Positions 9,180 through 18,155 of a stretch of 64,000 nt of DNA are shown one piece after another. The stretch lies in NCBI GenBank assembly GCA_021805865.1, contig JAJZDX010000020.1, positions 1-64,000 on the forward strand, given 5' to 3'. Under the pieces are notes generated by a model. The model did not search any database. It had not been told where the DNA came from and worked only from the letters and a program-made list of their open reading frames with translations. Position 1 is the stretch's first letter. Each line of letters opens with the position of its first letter. A program made the position numbers and the translations under genes. Origin of the DNA: Pseudomonadota bacterium (GTDB lineage Bacteria > Pseudomonadota > Gammaproteobacteria > Steroidobacterales > Steroidobacteraceae).

Positions 9180-10424
9180 ATGAGCCGCCATGGCGAAGGA
9201 GGAGTGGTGGCAAGAACAGCGGGCACGGTTCGGGATCCGGCGGAGTGCTCCGGCGCGCTCGACGCCGGGGAATTGCTCGAGACGGCAGTCGGGCGTGCGG
9301 GGGGGCGGGATTTCGCGGACCGCTCGTTTGTGGCGCCACTGAGTCGTCTCATCGGCTCCTGCAACGAGGAAGGGGACCTCAATGCCTTCGGCCAGCGAGC
9401 CGCGCGCTTTGAGATCCTGCGCAGCCTCAACAATCTGTTGCAGCTCGAGCGGCGCGAGCGGGCCGAGCCCGCGCTCCTCTCCCGCCCCATCGAGCGGCCG
9501 ATCTTCATCACCGGCATGCCGCGCAGCGGTACGACGTTCCTGCACAGGCTGCTCTCACGCGATCCGCGGGTCGCCGCGCCGCTGTCCTGGCAGCTGGTCT
9601 ACCCCTATCCGTCGCCGGCCGGACGCTTCGGCACCGTGCTGCGCAAGGCGTGGGTGCAGGGTCAGTTCCACATCATGCGCCGCCTCGCCCCGGAGCTCGA
9701 CTCGCTGCATCATGTTGCGCCCGATGAGCCCGAGGAATGCACCGATATCACCGCGCAGGTGTTTCAGAGCCTGCGCTACGACAGCGTTTATCGCGTTCCA
9801 AGCTACCAGAGCTGGCTGCAGCGCTACGGACACCTCGACGCGTACCGTTTTCATCGGCGCTTTCTGCAGCATCTTGATGCGCAGGGCCCGGGCCGGCGAT
9901 GGATCCTCAAATCCCCCGACCACGTGTTCGCGCTGGAGGACATCGCCCGCGTGTACCCGGACGCGCGCTGGGTCTTCATCCATCGCGATCCGGTGGCGGT
10001 GCTCGCCTCGGTCGCGAAGCTCACCGAAGTGCTCCGGCGCCCCTTCACCCATCGCGTCGACCTCGAGGAAATCGGCCGGCAGGTCTTTGACGCCTGGCTC
10101 GATGGCGCCGGGCGCATGATGCGTATCGCGGCCCACTGCGATGACATCCTGCACCTGCGCTACCGGGAGATCGTTGCGGCGCCGCATGAGGCGGCGCAGC
10201 GGGTGCTGCGCCACGGGGGGCTTGCCGCGAGCGAGACGGGGATGCAGCGCATGCGCAAGTGGCTGGGGAACCGGGCCAACCGCAAGCACCGGCCGCATGC
10301 CTATCACATGGAGCACTTCGGGCTCGATCCGCGCGTTCTGCGCGAGAGATTCGAGCCCTACACCGACGCCTTCGGCGTCGAGCTCGAATGGCAGGCGGAT
10401 CGGGCGCTGCGCGCCCGGGCATGA
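9180..10424 (+). CDS. Sulfotransferase family protein
   Basis: This 414-residue protein is a PAPS-dependent sulfotransferase. The 5'-phosphosulfate loop reads ITGMPRSGTTFLHRLL (around residues 110-125), and the 3'-phosphate region is RWVFIHRDPVAVLASVAKL. The ATG at 9180 is preferred over in-frame codons further upstream, because the extension to 9015 is low-complexity. Its stop codon overlaps the start of the next gene as ATGA, so it is translationally coupled to an HpnL-like membrane protein. The acceptor is unknown. The coupling raises the possibility that the product is a sulfated lipid, but nothing in the sequence proves this. Confidence 0.85.
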   Translation: MSRHGEGGVVARTAGTVRDPAECSGALDAGELLETAVGRAGGRDFADRSFVAPLSRLIGSCNEEGDLNAFGQRAARFEILRSLNNLLQLERRERAEPALLSRPIERPIFITGMPRSGTTFLHRLLSRDPRVAAPLSWQLVYPYPSPAGRFGTVLRKAWVQGQFHIMRRLAPELDSLHHVAPDEPEECTDITAQVFQSLRYDSVYRVPSYQSWLQRYGHLDAYRFHRRFLQHLDAQGPGRRWILKSPDHVFALEDIARVYPDARWVFIHRDPVAVLASVAKLTEVLRRPFTHRVDLEEIGRQVFDAWLDGAGRMMRIAAHCDDILHLRYREIVAAPHEAAQRVLRHGGLAASETGMQRMRKWLGNRANRKHRPHAYHMEHFGLDPRVLRERFEPYTDAFGVELEWQADRALRARA

Positions 10425-11599
10425 GGATGAAGGGACGCACGGCGGCCGGTCTGCTCGCCGGCGCGGCGATCCTGGCGGCCGTGGTGCTCTATGCGGGAGC
10501 CGGGGCCATTGTGCGGGCGCTGGAAGGGCTCGGTCTCGCCGGCCTGCTCCTCATCGTGCTCGCCCACCTGCCGATCGAGGCGCTGATGGGACTTTCCTGG
10601 CGCCTCGCCGCCGGCGAGGCGCCGCCGGCCTCCAGGGGCCGATTCATCTGGGCGCGGCTGGTGCGCGATGCCGCCGCGGAGACGTTGCCGTTCTCGCAGA
10701 TCGGCGGGTTCGTGCTCGGGGTGCGCGCGCTGCGCTCGAGCGGCGTCGATGCGCTCAAGGCAGTGCTCTCGATGAGCGTGGACCTGGTGATCGAGCTGTG
10801 CGCAAAGCTGCCCTACGTGTTGGCGGGCCTGCTGGCGCTGGTCGCGCTGGCGCCGGCATCGGAGCTGCTGAAGCCGATGCAGATCGGGCTCGGCGTCCTG
10901 CTCGGGGCCGTCGCGGCGGCGGCGCTCATCGGGAGGCGGGCGGGGGCGACGTTCGAGGCGCTCGTGCGGCGCGCCGCGGCGCGCTGGCCGGTGCTCGCCT
11001 CGCTGCGCGAGTTGCATCTGAAGGGTGACATCGAGACCGTGCTGAGGGAGATCCTGCGCCCCCGCGGGCGGCTGTGGGGGGCGCTCGCGCTGCACACCTT
11101 GTGTTGGTTTCTCGGCGCCGCGGAGCTGTGGCTGGTGTTTGCGCTGCTCGGCCGGCCGGTGAGTGCGCTCGATGCCCTGGTCATCGACAGCGTGGTGGCG
11201 GGGCTGAGGACGTTCGTGTTCATGGTGCCGGCGGCGGCCGGCGTGCAGGAGGCGAGCTACGTGCTCGCCTGCGCGGTGTTCGGCATCCCGCCCGCCCTGG
11301 CGGTGGCCGCATCGCTGGCGCGCCGTGCGCGTGACCTGGCACTGGGAGTCACAACATTCGCAATCGCCTTCGGCGCCGAGGGCCGCACGGGCGCCGCCCG
11401 CGGGCTTCGGGCGCTGCTCGGGCGCGGGTCGCGCACCGACGAGGCTCATCCTGCGGGGGCGGACGGGCGCCGGCCCGCCCGCAGCGCGCACCCGGGCGAG
11501 CGCAGCGGGCGGCACGGGGCGATGGGCGGCGCCGCGCCCCTCGAGCGCGCAGCGGCAGCGGCAGCGGCCGCGGCAGGCGATCCTGAGTCCGAGAGCTAG
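10421..11599 (+). CDS. HpnL-like / flippase-like (UPF0104) membrane protein
   Basis: This 392-residue integral membrane protein belongs to the lysylphosphatidylglycerol-synthase TM-domain family that includes HpnL of hopanoid clusters. Multiple hydrophobic helices run from residue ~8 to ~310. The family segment TFVFMVPAAAGVQEASYVLA closely resembles NFIFVVPAGIGVQEATLVG in the bona fide hpnL at 14610-15593. The start ATG overlaps the sulfotransferase stop by four bases. After the last membrane helix there is a ~90-residue Arg/Gly/Ala-rich tail ending in a run of alanines, which is not typical of the family and may be a disordered appendage or the result of an old frameshift. It is probably a lipid-handling partner of the sulfotransferase. 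Confidence 0.8.
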   Translation: MRMKGRTAAGLLAGAAILAAVVLYAGAGAIVRALEGLGLAGLLLIVLAHLPIEALMGLSWRLAAGEAPPASRGRFIWARLVRDAAAETLPFSQIGGFVLGVRALRSSGVDALKAVLSMSVDLVIELCAKLPYVLAGLLALVALAPASELLKPMQIGLGVLLGAVAAAALIGRRAGATFEALVRRAAARWPVLASLRELHLKGDIETVLREILRPRGRLWGALALHTLCWFLGAAELWLVFALLGRPVSALDALVIDSVVAGLRTFVFMVPAAAGVQEASYVLACAVFGIPPALAVAASLARRARDLALGVTTFAIAFGAEGRTGAARGLRALLGRGSRTDEAHPAGADGRRPARSAHPGERSGRHGAMGGAAPLERAAAAAAAAAGDPESES

Positions 11600-11798
11600 G
11601 CGGGGCGCCTTGGCGGTCCCTCGCAGGGCCGAGTGCTCCAAATTGCAACACTCAACGCCGAGCGCGGCCGCCGTGGCTTGCGCGGTCCCGGGAATTACGG
11701 TATTCCACGATCGACACTCGCGGCAGCCCCGCTCTATGTTCGCCATTACCGGTAGACCCGGTTCAGAGCGGGCGCGTCAGGCCGCTTGAGGGGGGTTG

Positions 11799-13787
11799 AT
11801 GAGGCAAGAATCGGCATCACAGGGCTCGGCGCGCGCCGTGCCCGCGCGCGAGCGCAACAAGGTCGTATCGCTGTGGCATGAGCGGGCGCGCCGCCTGGGG
11901 CTCACCGAGGGTCAGCGGCCGGATTTCGGCGCCGTGGGCCGCAGCGAGCTCACACGGCTCATCGAGCAGCATCACGCGCTCTGCCGCCACGCCCTGCCGG
12001 TGATGGAAATGCTCCATCAGCAGATTCTCAACACCCACAGCATGGTGATTCTCACCGATCAGCGCGGCACGATCGTGCACGCGCTCGGGGATGCGGATTT
12101 TCTCGAGAAGGCCGAGCGGGTGGCGCTGATGCCGGGGGTGCTGTGGTCGGAGGACAGCAAGGGCACGAACGCGATCGGCACGGCGCTCGCGGAGCGGCGG
12201 GCGACCCTGGTGCACGGCAGCGAGCACTTTCTGACGGTCAACCGCTTCCTCACCTGCTCCTGCTCACCCATACGCGATCCGCGCGGCGAGGTGATCGGCG
12301 CGCTCGATGTTTCCGGGCCGCAGGAGAGCTATCACGCGCACACGCTGGCGCTGGTGCGCATGTCGATCCAGATGATCGAGAATCACCTGTTTGTCGACCG
12401 GTTCGGCGAGGCTCTGCGCATTCACTTCCACAGCCGCCAGGAGCTGATGGGCACGCTGCTCGAGTGCATCGCGGCGTTCGACGAGGCGGGCAGGTTCCTC
12501 GCCGCCAATCCGAGCGGCCTCACTCAACTCGGGATCGATGCGCGCGGCGCGCACCCGCACACGCTCTCGTCCCTGTTTGGACTCGATGTGGGGGCGCTGC
12601 TCGGCAGGTGCCGCGGCGAGCGGTTGCTGCGGCTGCACCTGCGCGATGGCACCCCGGTGGTGGCGCGGGTCGATTTCCGCGCGCCATCCGCGGGCCGCCC
12701 CTGGGCGGTGGGCGCCGCGGCGGGGGCGGCGCAGCCGGCGCAGGGCGCCGAAGGGGCGGCGGCCGGGGGGGTGCGGGCGCCGCGCAGCGCCTCGCACGAT
12801 GGGCCGGCGCTCGCCGATCTCGACAGCGGCGATCCGGTGATCGCCGATGTGATCGCCAAGGTGCGCAAGGTGCAGTCTCACGACATTCCCCTCCTCATTC
12901 TCGGGGAGACCGGCACCGGCAAGGAGCTGCTCGCGCACGCGGCGCACCACGAGTCGGCCCGCCGCCGCCAGCCGTTCATCGCCGTCGATTGCGCCTCGCT
13001 TCCGGAGGCGCTCATCGAGGCGGAGCTGTTCGGCTACGAGGAGGGCGCGTTCACCGGCGCCCGCCGCCGGGGCAATCCGGGCAAGATCCTGCTCGCCAAC
13101 GGCGGGACGCTGTTCCTCGATGAGATCGGCGATATGCCCCTCGCCCTGCAGACGCGCCTGCTGCGCGTGCTGCAGGAGCGCGCCGTGCGGCCGCTCGGCG
13201 GCCACAAGCCGATCGATGTCGACATCGCGGTCATCTGCGCCACGCACCGGGACCTGAAGGACATGATGCGCCAGGGGCAGTTCCGCGAAGACCTGTACTA
13301 CCGGCTGAACGGCCTGGCGGTGCGGCTGCCGCCGCTTCGCGAGCGCCGGGATCTCGAGGCGCTGATCGAGCGCATCCTGCGCTCCCAGTGCGAGGCCGCC
13401 CCGGAGCTGACACCCGAGGTGCTCGGTCTCTTCCGGGGCTACGGCTGGCCGGGCAACATCCGCCAGCTCGCCAACGTGCTGCGCACCGCGAGCGTCATGG
13501 CGGACGGGGCAGGCCCGATCGGCAAGGCGCAGCTGCCGGAGGACCTGCTCGAGGAGCTCGGCGAGCCCGGCCCGTGGACCTCCCTTCAGACCCCGCCCGC
13601 GACCCCGGCCCGGGAGGAGAAGCTGAAGGACCTGCGCGCCTCCGCGGTCGCCGCCATGCTGCAGCGCAATGCCGGCAACGTGTCGGCGGCGGCGCGCGCG
13701 CTCGGGGTATCGCGCAACACCATCTACCGCACGCTGAAGGCGTGCGGCGGAGCCGCCGATCAGATGCTGGCGGGAAGCAGCCGGTAG
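11799..13787 (+). CDS. AcoR-like sigma-54-dependent transcriptional activator
   Basis: This 662-residue regulator has three parts. An N-terminal GAF-type sensor region (residues ~70-200) contains SKGTNAIGTALAER, characteristic of AcoR-like proteins. The central AAA+ domain has Walker A GETGTGKE (~370), the sigma-54 loop GAFTGA (~416) and Walker B GGTLFLDEIGDM. A C-terminal Fis-type helix-turn-helix reads GNVSAAARALGVSRNTIYRTLK. It therefore activates enhancer-dependent promoters such as the one at 6619-6634. The linker between the GAF and AAA+ domains is Gly/Ala-rich. The gene converges on the ferritin-like gene, and their ends overlap by 28 bases. The ligand is unknown; related proteins sense acetoin or small alcohol and ketone metabolites. 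Confidence 0.9.
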   Translation: MRQESASQGSARAVPARERNKVVSLWHERARRLGLTEGQRPDFGAVGRSELTRLIEQHHALCRHALPVMEMLHQQILNTHSMVILTDQRGTIVHALGDADFLEKAERVALMPGVLWSEDSKGTNAIGTALAERRATLVHGSEHFLTVNRFLTCSCSPIRDPRGEVIGALDVSGPQESYHAHTLALVRMSIQMIENHLFVDRFGEALRIHFHSRQELMGTLLECIAAFDEAGRFLAANPSGLTQLGIDARGAHPHTLSSLFGLDVGALLGRCRGERLLRLHLRDGTPVVARVDFRAPSAGRPWAVGAAAGAAQPAQGAEGAAAGGVRAPRSASHDGPALADLDSGDPVIADVIAKVRKVQSHDIPLLILGETGTGKELLAHAAHHESARRRQPFIAVDCASLPEALIEAELFGYEEGAFTGARRRGNPGKILLANGGTLFLDEIGDMPLALQTRLLRVLQERAVRPLGGHKPIDVDIAVICATHRDLKDMMRQGQFREDLYYRLNGLAVRLPPLRERRDLEALIERILRSQCEAAPELTPEVLGLFRGYGWPGNIRQLANVLRTASVMADGAGPIGKAQLPEDLLEELGEPGPWTSLQTPPATPAREEKLKDLRASAVAAMLQRNAGNVSAAARALGVSRNTIYRTLKACGGAADQMLAGSSR

Positions 13788-14635
13788 AGCACGCGGGCGA
13801 TGCCCGGCACCAGGCGCGGGCGCAGCAGCCGCGCATCGTAGCGGGACATGCGGCGGTCGCTCTCCTCGAGGCACGTGTGCAGCAAGCGGTGCAGGGTCAC
13901 CCCGGCGCCGAGATCCTGGTGGGCGGTGAGCGTGAAGTTCTCGGAGGGCTTTGCCGTCTGCCGCCGCGGCCCCTTGCCGAGCGCGCGTGCCGTTTTCACT
14001 CTCGAGGCGACCTGCTTCAGAATGATCGAGGCGCAGCGGATGCGAAAGGCGGGGCGCCTCCACCACGGCAGGCTTTCGCGGCGGGACGCGACCCAGTTGA
14101 CGAAGAACAGGATGTGCCGCACCTCTTCTTCCATCACCGGCTCGAAGATGCCGACCAGGCCCGCCGGGAAGTACCCGGACTTGCGCGCCAGGGCGAACAG
14201 CCCGAAGGCGAAGAAGGAATCGAAGCACTCGCCGAAGCCGGCGAAGAGGAAATCGTCCTCGAGCGAGCGCGGCGCGAACGGCGGCGGCGGCTCGATCGGG
14301 ATGCCGTAGTGCGCGGTGAGCGCCGTCAGCAGCCGTGCGTGGCGCTGCTCCTCGAAGCCCTGCAGCGCGATGGCCGCGCGCACCTGCGGATCCGGCTCGA
14401 TCTCGGCGGCGGCCGCCACCGTGTTGGATGTGACGTTCTCCGTCGAGACCGCCTCCTGCCAGAACGGCAGGCCGGTGAGGCGTGTGAGCTCCGCCTCGGA
14501 CAGTGCCGGCCAGGCGATTCTCTCCGGGACATACTCCACATGCGTGTCGATGAAGAACTGCGCGAGCAGGCGGCGGTGCCCGGCGGATCCCGGCCGGACC
14601 GGCGAGGACTCAAGATCGGCTGGAACCCCGCACAT
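13760..14635 (-). CDS. Ferritin-like di-iron protein coupled to hpnL
   Basis: This 291-residue protein is not assigned to a named family here. Two helices carry the carboxylate/histidine signature of ferritin-like di-iron proteins: ALQGFEEQRHARLL and FEPVMEEEVRHILFF, each with an EE-x-(x)-RH pattern, and a further Glu lies in VAAAAEIEPD. No signal peptide is visible. The start ATG at 14633-14635 overlaps the 3' end of hpnL by 26 bases, so the two are translationally coupled and it is the last gene of the hpnI-J-K-L transcript. Di-iron proteins of this fold include oxygenases, desaturases and oxidases, so a hopanoid-modifying role is possible, but this is inference from position. Confidence 0.75.
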   Translation of the reverse strand: MCGVPADLESSPVRPGSAGHRRLLAQFFIDTHVEYVPERIAWPALSEAELTRLTGLPFWQEAVSTENVTSNTVAAAAEIEPDPQVRAAIALQGFEEQRHARLLTALTAHYGIPIEPPPPFAPRSLEDDFLFAGFGECFDSFFAFGLFALARKSGYFPAGLVGIFEPVMEEEVRHILFFVNWVASRRESLPWWRRPAFRIRCASIILKQVASRVKTARALGKGPRRQTAKPSENFTLTAHQDLGAGVTLHRLLHTCLEESDRRMSRYDARLLRPRLVPGIARVLYRLLPASI

Positions 14636-15593
14636 GCTGCAACTCCTTCCTTCCTTCCATCCAGTACCAGGATAGCAGCGCCGGGGTGCCGAAGAGAATC
14701 TCCCGCATGCGCTTGGTGAGGGACAGCGCGAGCGCCAGATCGCCGTTGATGCCGAGCAGGGCTCCGACTCCGACGAGCGTCGCCTCCTGGACGCCGATTC
14801 CCGCGGGTACCACGAAGATGAAGTTGCGTGCCGCCTGGGCCAGGCTCTCCAACGCGAGCGCGGCCCCGAAACCGACAGGGTGTCCCAACCAGCGCAGCGC
14901 CAGCCAGGGCTCGATGGCGCAGGCGAGAAGTCCCGCGAACTGCCAGCCGAGGGTCTCGATCAGGCGCGCGGGCTGCGCGATGAGAGCGCGGATGGCGGCA
15001 TCGAGGCTCGCTGACTTTCCGTTGAGGAAACTCAGTGTTTCCTCACCGAGCATGCGCACGGCGAGCTTCTCCAGGCGCTCGAACATGGAGCCGTAGCGCA
15101 GCAGCACCCCCGCCAGCACGATCACGGGAAGGCTCGCGCCGAGGCCGATCAGCGCCTCGGTCACCGAATGCACGGTGTGGGTCACGCGCAGCAGGCAGGC
15201 GACCCCGAGCGCGACGAACAGATACTGACTGAACAGCGACAGCAGCGTCTCGGTCGTGACGCTCGCCGCCGCTTCGATGCCGTCGGTGCCGCTCCCGGTG
15301 AGCAGGCGGATGCCGATGAGCTCGCCGCCGATGTTGGCGACGGGCAGCAGCCGGTTGACCGCCTCGCGCACGGTGGCGATCCACAACAGCCGGGCGGCGT
15401 GGACCTTGCGCTCGAGCAACGCCTGCCAGCCGCGCGAGTCGAGCACCAGGGGCACGGTGTGCAGCGGCACCAGCCACAGCAGCACCCATCCGGCGCGCAG
15501 GATGGGTGTCAGGATCGAGCCGCCTTCGTGCGCGATCAGGCTGATGAGCAGCACGAGGCCGGCGAGCAAAGCGATGCGTACGGCCAGTCTCAT
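14610..15593 (-). CDS. hpnL: Hopanoid-associated membrane protein HpnL
   Basis: This 327-residue multi-helix membrane protein of the flippase-like UPF0104/LPG-synthase TM family is placed in the hopanoid cluster. It opens with a hydrophobic helix (VRIALLAGLVLLISLIAHEGG) and contains NFIFVVPAGIGVQEATLVG and TKRMREILFGTPALLSWYW near the end. The start ATG (15591-15593) overlaps the hpnK stop as ATGA. HpnL family members are thought to act in hopanoid handling or transport across the inner membrane, although the molecular function is not settled. The frame is open further upstream through hpnK, but that stretch is antisense-like and not part of this gene. Confidence 0.88.
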   Translation of the reverse strand: MRLAVRIALLAGLVLLISLIAHEGGSILTPILRAGWVLLWLVPLHTVPLVLDSRGWQALLERKVHAARLLWIATVREAVNRLLPVANIGGELIGIRLLTGSGTDGIEAAASVTTETLLSLFSQYLFVALGVACLLRVTHTVHSVTEALIGLGASLPVIVLAGVLLRYGSMFERLEKLAVRMLGEETLSFLNGKSASLDAAIRALIAQPARLIETLGWQFAGLLACAIEPWLALRWLGHPVGFGAALALESLAQAARNFIFVVPAGIGVQEATLVGVGALLGINGDLALALSLTKRMREILFGTPALLSWYWMEGRKELQHVRGSSRS

Positions 15594-16465
15594 GCGGCGT
15601 GGGCACTCGTCTCGGGCGTGCGCCGCGCGCGGATCAGGTCGCGGAATCCTCCGGTGACGGCCCCCGAGGCCGTAACGGCCGCACGCACCGCGGGACTGAG
15701 CAGCGCGGCGAGCTCCTCGCGGTGGCGGTAGGCGCTCATCGCGGGGGTGAGCCGGTCTCGCGTGGCCGGATGCAGGTAGATCTCGCTCGCCCCCCCGGGC
15801 AGGCGGGGGAGGATCTCGAGGAGCGCCCCCTCGTGCATCGAGCCGCTGGCGGCCATGCCGAAGACCCGATCGTTGTGAGCGACTCCGCAGGCGTCGAGGC
15901 GGCGGCGCATGAGCGTGAGCCAGGGAGCGAGCAGGCCCGAGGCCGCCGGCGCGAGTGCTCCGGCCCGGCGCGCCGCCCATGCGGGCTCCCTCGGCAGGCG
16001 CACCGCCGGCAGGCCGAACTCCTCCCCGATGCGCAGCATCATCCCGAGCAGCGTCGGGTGCAGATGGAAGTGTTTGTGGGCGTTGACATGGTCGAGCGGC
16101 AGGCCCGTGTCGGCGAAGGCCTGGAACTGGGCGCGGATCTCGGCTTCGAGCTGGCGCCGCACCGAGGGCAGGGCGAAAAAGCGCAGGCCGTCGCGGGCCA
16201 TGTGCTCCCCGAAGCGGCCCGAGGCGTCGATGAGCGCGGGAATGCGCTGCGCAGGCAGCACGGCCCATCCGTCCGCGAGCACCAGGTGCAACCCGACGGC
16301 GAGCCCGGGCAGCGCGCGTGCGCGCCGCGCGGCATCCGCAGCCGCCGGCGCTCCCACCATGAGGCTCGCGGCGGTGAGCACGCCCGAGCGGGCGGCTTGC
16401 TCGACGGCTTCGTTGACGGCCTCGTGCAGGCCGAAGTCATCGGCGGTGAGGATGAGGAACTTCAA
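15590..16465 (-). CDS. hpnK: HpnK, ChbG/YdjC-type deacetylase of hopanoid biosynthesis
   Basis: This 291-residue enzyme of the ChbG/HpnK (YdjC) carbohydrate deacetylase family starts with the signature KFLILTADDFGLHEAVN, where Asp9/Asp10 are metal-site residues. It also has DHVNAHKHFHLHP, the histidine-rich metal-binding stretch. In hopanoid producers HpnK removes the acetyl group from N-acetylglucosaminyl bacteriohopanetetrol (made by HpnI) to give the glucosamine form used by HpnJ. It is coupled to hpnL by a four-base overlap. A 255-base non-coding stretch separates it from hpnJ upstream, so hpnK-hpnL and the di-iron gene may have their own promoter. Confidence 0.93.
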   Translation of the reverse strand: MKFLILTADDFGLHEAVNEAVEQAARSGVLTAASLMVGAPAAADAARRARALPGLAVGLHLVLADGWAVLPAQRIPALIDASGRFGEHMARDGLRFFALPSVRRQLEAEIRAQFQAFADTGLPLDHVNAHKHFHLHPTLLGMMLRIGEEFGLPAVRLPREPAWAARRAGALAPAASGLLAPWLTLMRRRLDACGVAHNDRVFGMAASGSMHEGALLEILPRLPGGASEIYLHPATRDRLTPAMSAYRHREELAALLSPAVRAAVTASGAVTGGFRDLIRARRTPETSAHAA

Positions 16466-16720
16466 TGACGATCCGCTCGCCCGATCACTGCTTTCGACGG
16501 ACGTTCCGGGGGGGAGCGTCCCTTTCCGCGGGACAGCCGGCCCGCCCGCCCTTGCGAGGAGCCCGCCGAGATCCCTCCTCGCGACCCCGAGCGCCCGAGG
16601 AGCCGGTCTTCGAGGGCGGAACGGCCTCCCTCCTCTGCGCTCCCGCGAACGGCCGCTTCGTGGTCGTGCTCCGGCCCCCTGTCGCTTGCGTCATGACTGT
16701 CGGGCGGGCTGGGGCCGCCC

Positions 16721-18145
16721 TCAGGCCTCGTGCGCGCGCAGGAAGCGGAAGAACTCGACCCCCTCGCGCAGCCGGCGCTTGGTCATCTCCCAGCTGAGCA
16801 GCATCTCGCCGGTGAGCTCGGCGATCTTGCGCGGCCGGAAGTAGAATCGCTTATAGAAGGTCTCCACCGCGTGGTAGATCTCCTTCGCCGGGAGGTGCGG
16901 ATAGCTGATCGGGGAGAGCTGAATCCCGCGGTCGTTGACCAGGTTCAGGTTCTCGTGCGCGGTGATCCAGCCGTTCTCGAGCGCCTGGGCATAGAGCTGC
17001 GTGCCGGGGTAGGGGGCGGCGAGGGATACCTGGATGGTGTGCGGATTGATGTCCATCGCGAACTGGATGGTCTCGCGGATGGTGTCGGGGGTCTCCCCGG
17101 GCAGGCCCAGAATGAAGGTGCCGTGGATGGTCACGCCGAGCTTGCGGCAGTCCTTGGTGAAGCGGCGGGCGATGTCGGTGCGCAGGCCCTTCCTGATGTT
17201 GTGAAGGATCTGGTCGTTGCCGGACTCGTAGCCGACCAGCAGGAGGCGCAGGCCGTTGTCCTTCATGATCTTCAGCGTCTCGTAGGGCACGTTCGCCTTG
17301 GCGTTGCACGACCAGGTGACCCCGAGCTTGCCCAGGCCGCGGGCGATCTCCTCCACCCGCGGGCGGAAGTCGGTGAAGGTGTCGTCGTCGAAGAAGATCT
17401 CCTTCACCTGCGGCATGCTCTCCTTGATCCAGCGAACCTCCTCGACGACGCTGGCGGCGCTGCGCACCCGGTAGCGGTGCCCGCCGACGGTCTGCGGCCA
17501 CAGGCAGAAGGTGCACTTCGAGCGGCAGCCCCTGCCGGTATAGAACGACACGTAGGGGTGCTGCAGGTAGCCGATGAAATAGTTCTCGATCGTGAGGTCG
17601 CGCTTGTAGACCGGCGTGACCCACGGCAGGTCATCCATGTTCTCGATCATCGCGCGGGCGGGATTGTGCTCGATCTGCCCATCGGGACGGCGGAAGGAAA
17701 GACCGGCGATGCCGGGGAAGGGGCGTCCTTCGGCAACCTCCTTCAAGGTGTAGTCGAATTCCTCGCGGGCCACGAAGTCGATCGCGGGCGAGGCTCCCAG
17801 CGAGCCCGCCGGGTCCACGGCCACCTTCGCGCCGACCAGGCCGATGAGCAGGCGCGGGTTTTCCTCCTTCATCAGCTCCGCCACCTTGGCATCGGTCGGA
17901 AAGGAGGGGGAGCTGGTGTGCATGACGAGGAGGTCGTACTGGCGCGCAAGGGGCAGCACCTCGGCCATGGACAGCCCGTCGGCCGGCGCATCGAGCAGCC
18001 GGCTCTGCGGCACCAGGGCCGCGGGCTGGGCGAGCCAGGTCGGATACCAGAACGAGCGGATCTCGCGCTTGGCCTGGTAGCGCGCGCCGGCGCCTCCGTC
18101 GAAACCATCGAACGACGGGGCTTGCAGGAACAGGGTCTTCATCAT
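16721..18145 (-). CDS. hpnJ: HpnJ, B12-binding radical SAM enzyme (cyclitol ether hopanoids)
   Basis: This 474-residue enzyme has an N-terminal cobalamin-binding-like domain and a radical SAM core with the cluster cysteines C207-x3-C211-x2-C214 (GCRSKCTFCLWPQ). HpnJ homologues carry out the ring contraction that turns bacteriohopanetetrol glucosamine into the cyclitol ether. Translation most likely starts at the first of two tandem ATG codons (18143-18145), preceded by GAGGAAGAG; the family N-terminus MKTLFLQAPSF follows directly. It lies ten bases after hpnI and is co-transcribed with it. The length matches the family. Confidence 0.94.
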   Translation of the reverse strand: MMKTLFLQAPSFDGFDGGAGARYQAKREIRSFWYPTWLAQPAALVPQSRLLDAPADGLSMAEVLPLARQYDLLVMHTSSPSFPTDAKVAELMKEENPRLLIGLVGAKVAVDPAGSLGASPAIDFVAREEFDYTLKEVAEGRPFPGIAGLSFRRPDGQIEHNPARAMIENMDDLPWVTPVYKRDLTIENYFIGYLQHPYVSFYTGRGCRSKCTFCLWPQTVGGHRYRVRSAASVVEEVRWIKESMPQVKEIFFDDDTFTDFRPRVEEIARGLGKLGVTWSCNAKANVPYETLKIMKDNGLRLLLVGYESGNDQILHNIRKGLRTDIARRFTKDCRKLGVTIHGTFILGLPGETPDTIRETIQFAMDINPHTIQVSLAAPYPGTQLYAQALENGWITAHENLNLVNDRGIQLSPISYPHLPAKEIYHAVETFYKRFYFRPRKIAELTGEMLLSWEMTKRRLREGVEFFRFLRAHEA

Positions 18146-18155
18146 GAGCTCTTCC

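Noticed and set aside
14610-16268. Single large protein joining hpnL with upstream sequence
   Set aside because: The upstream half is an alternative-frame reading of hpnK. The ATGA overlap at 15590-15593 and the hydrophobic HpnL N-terminus define the real start.
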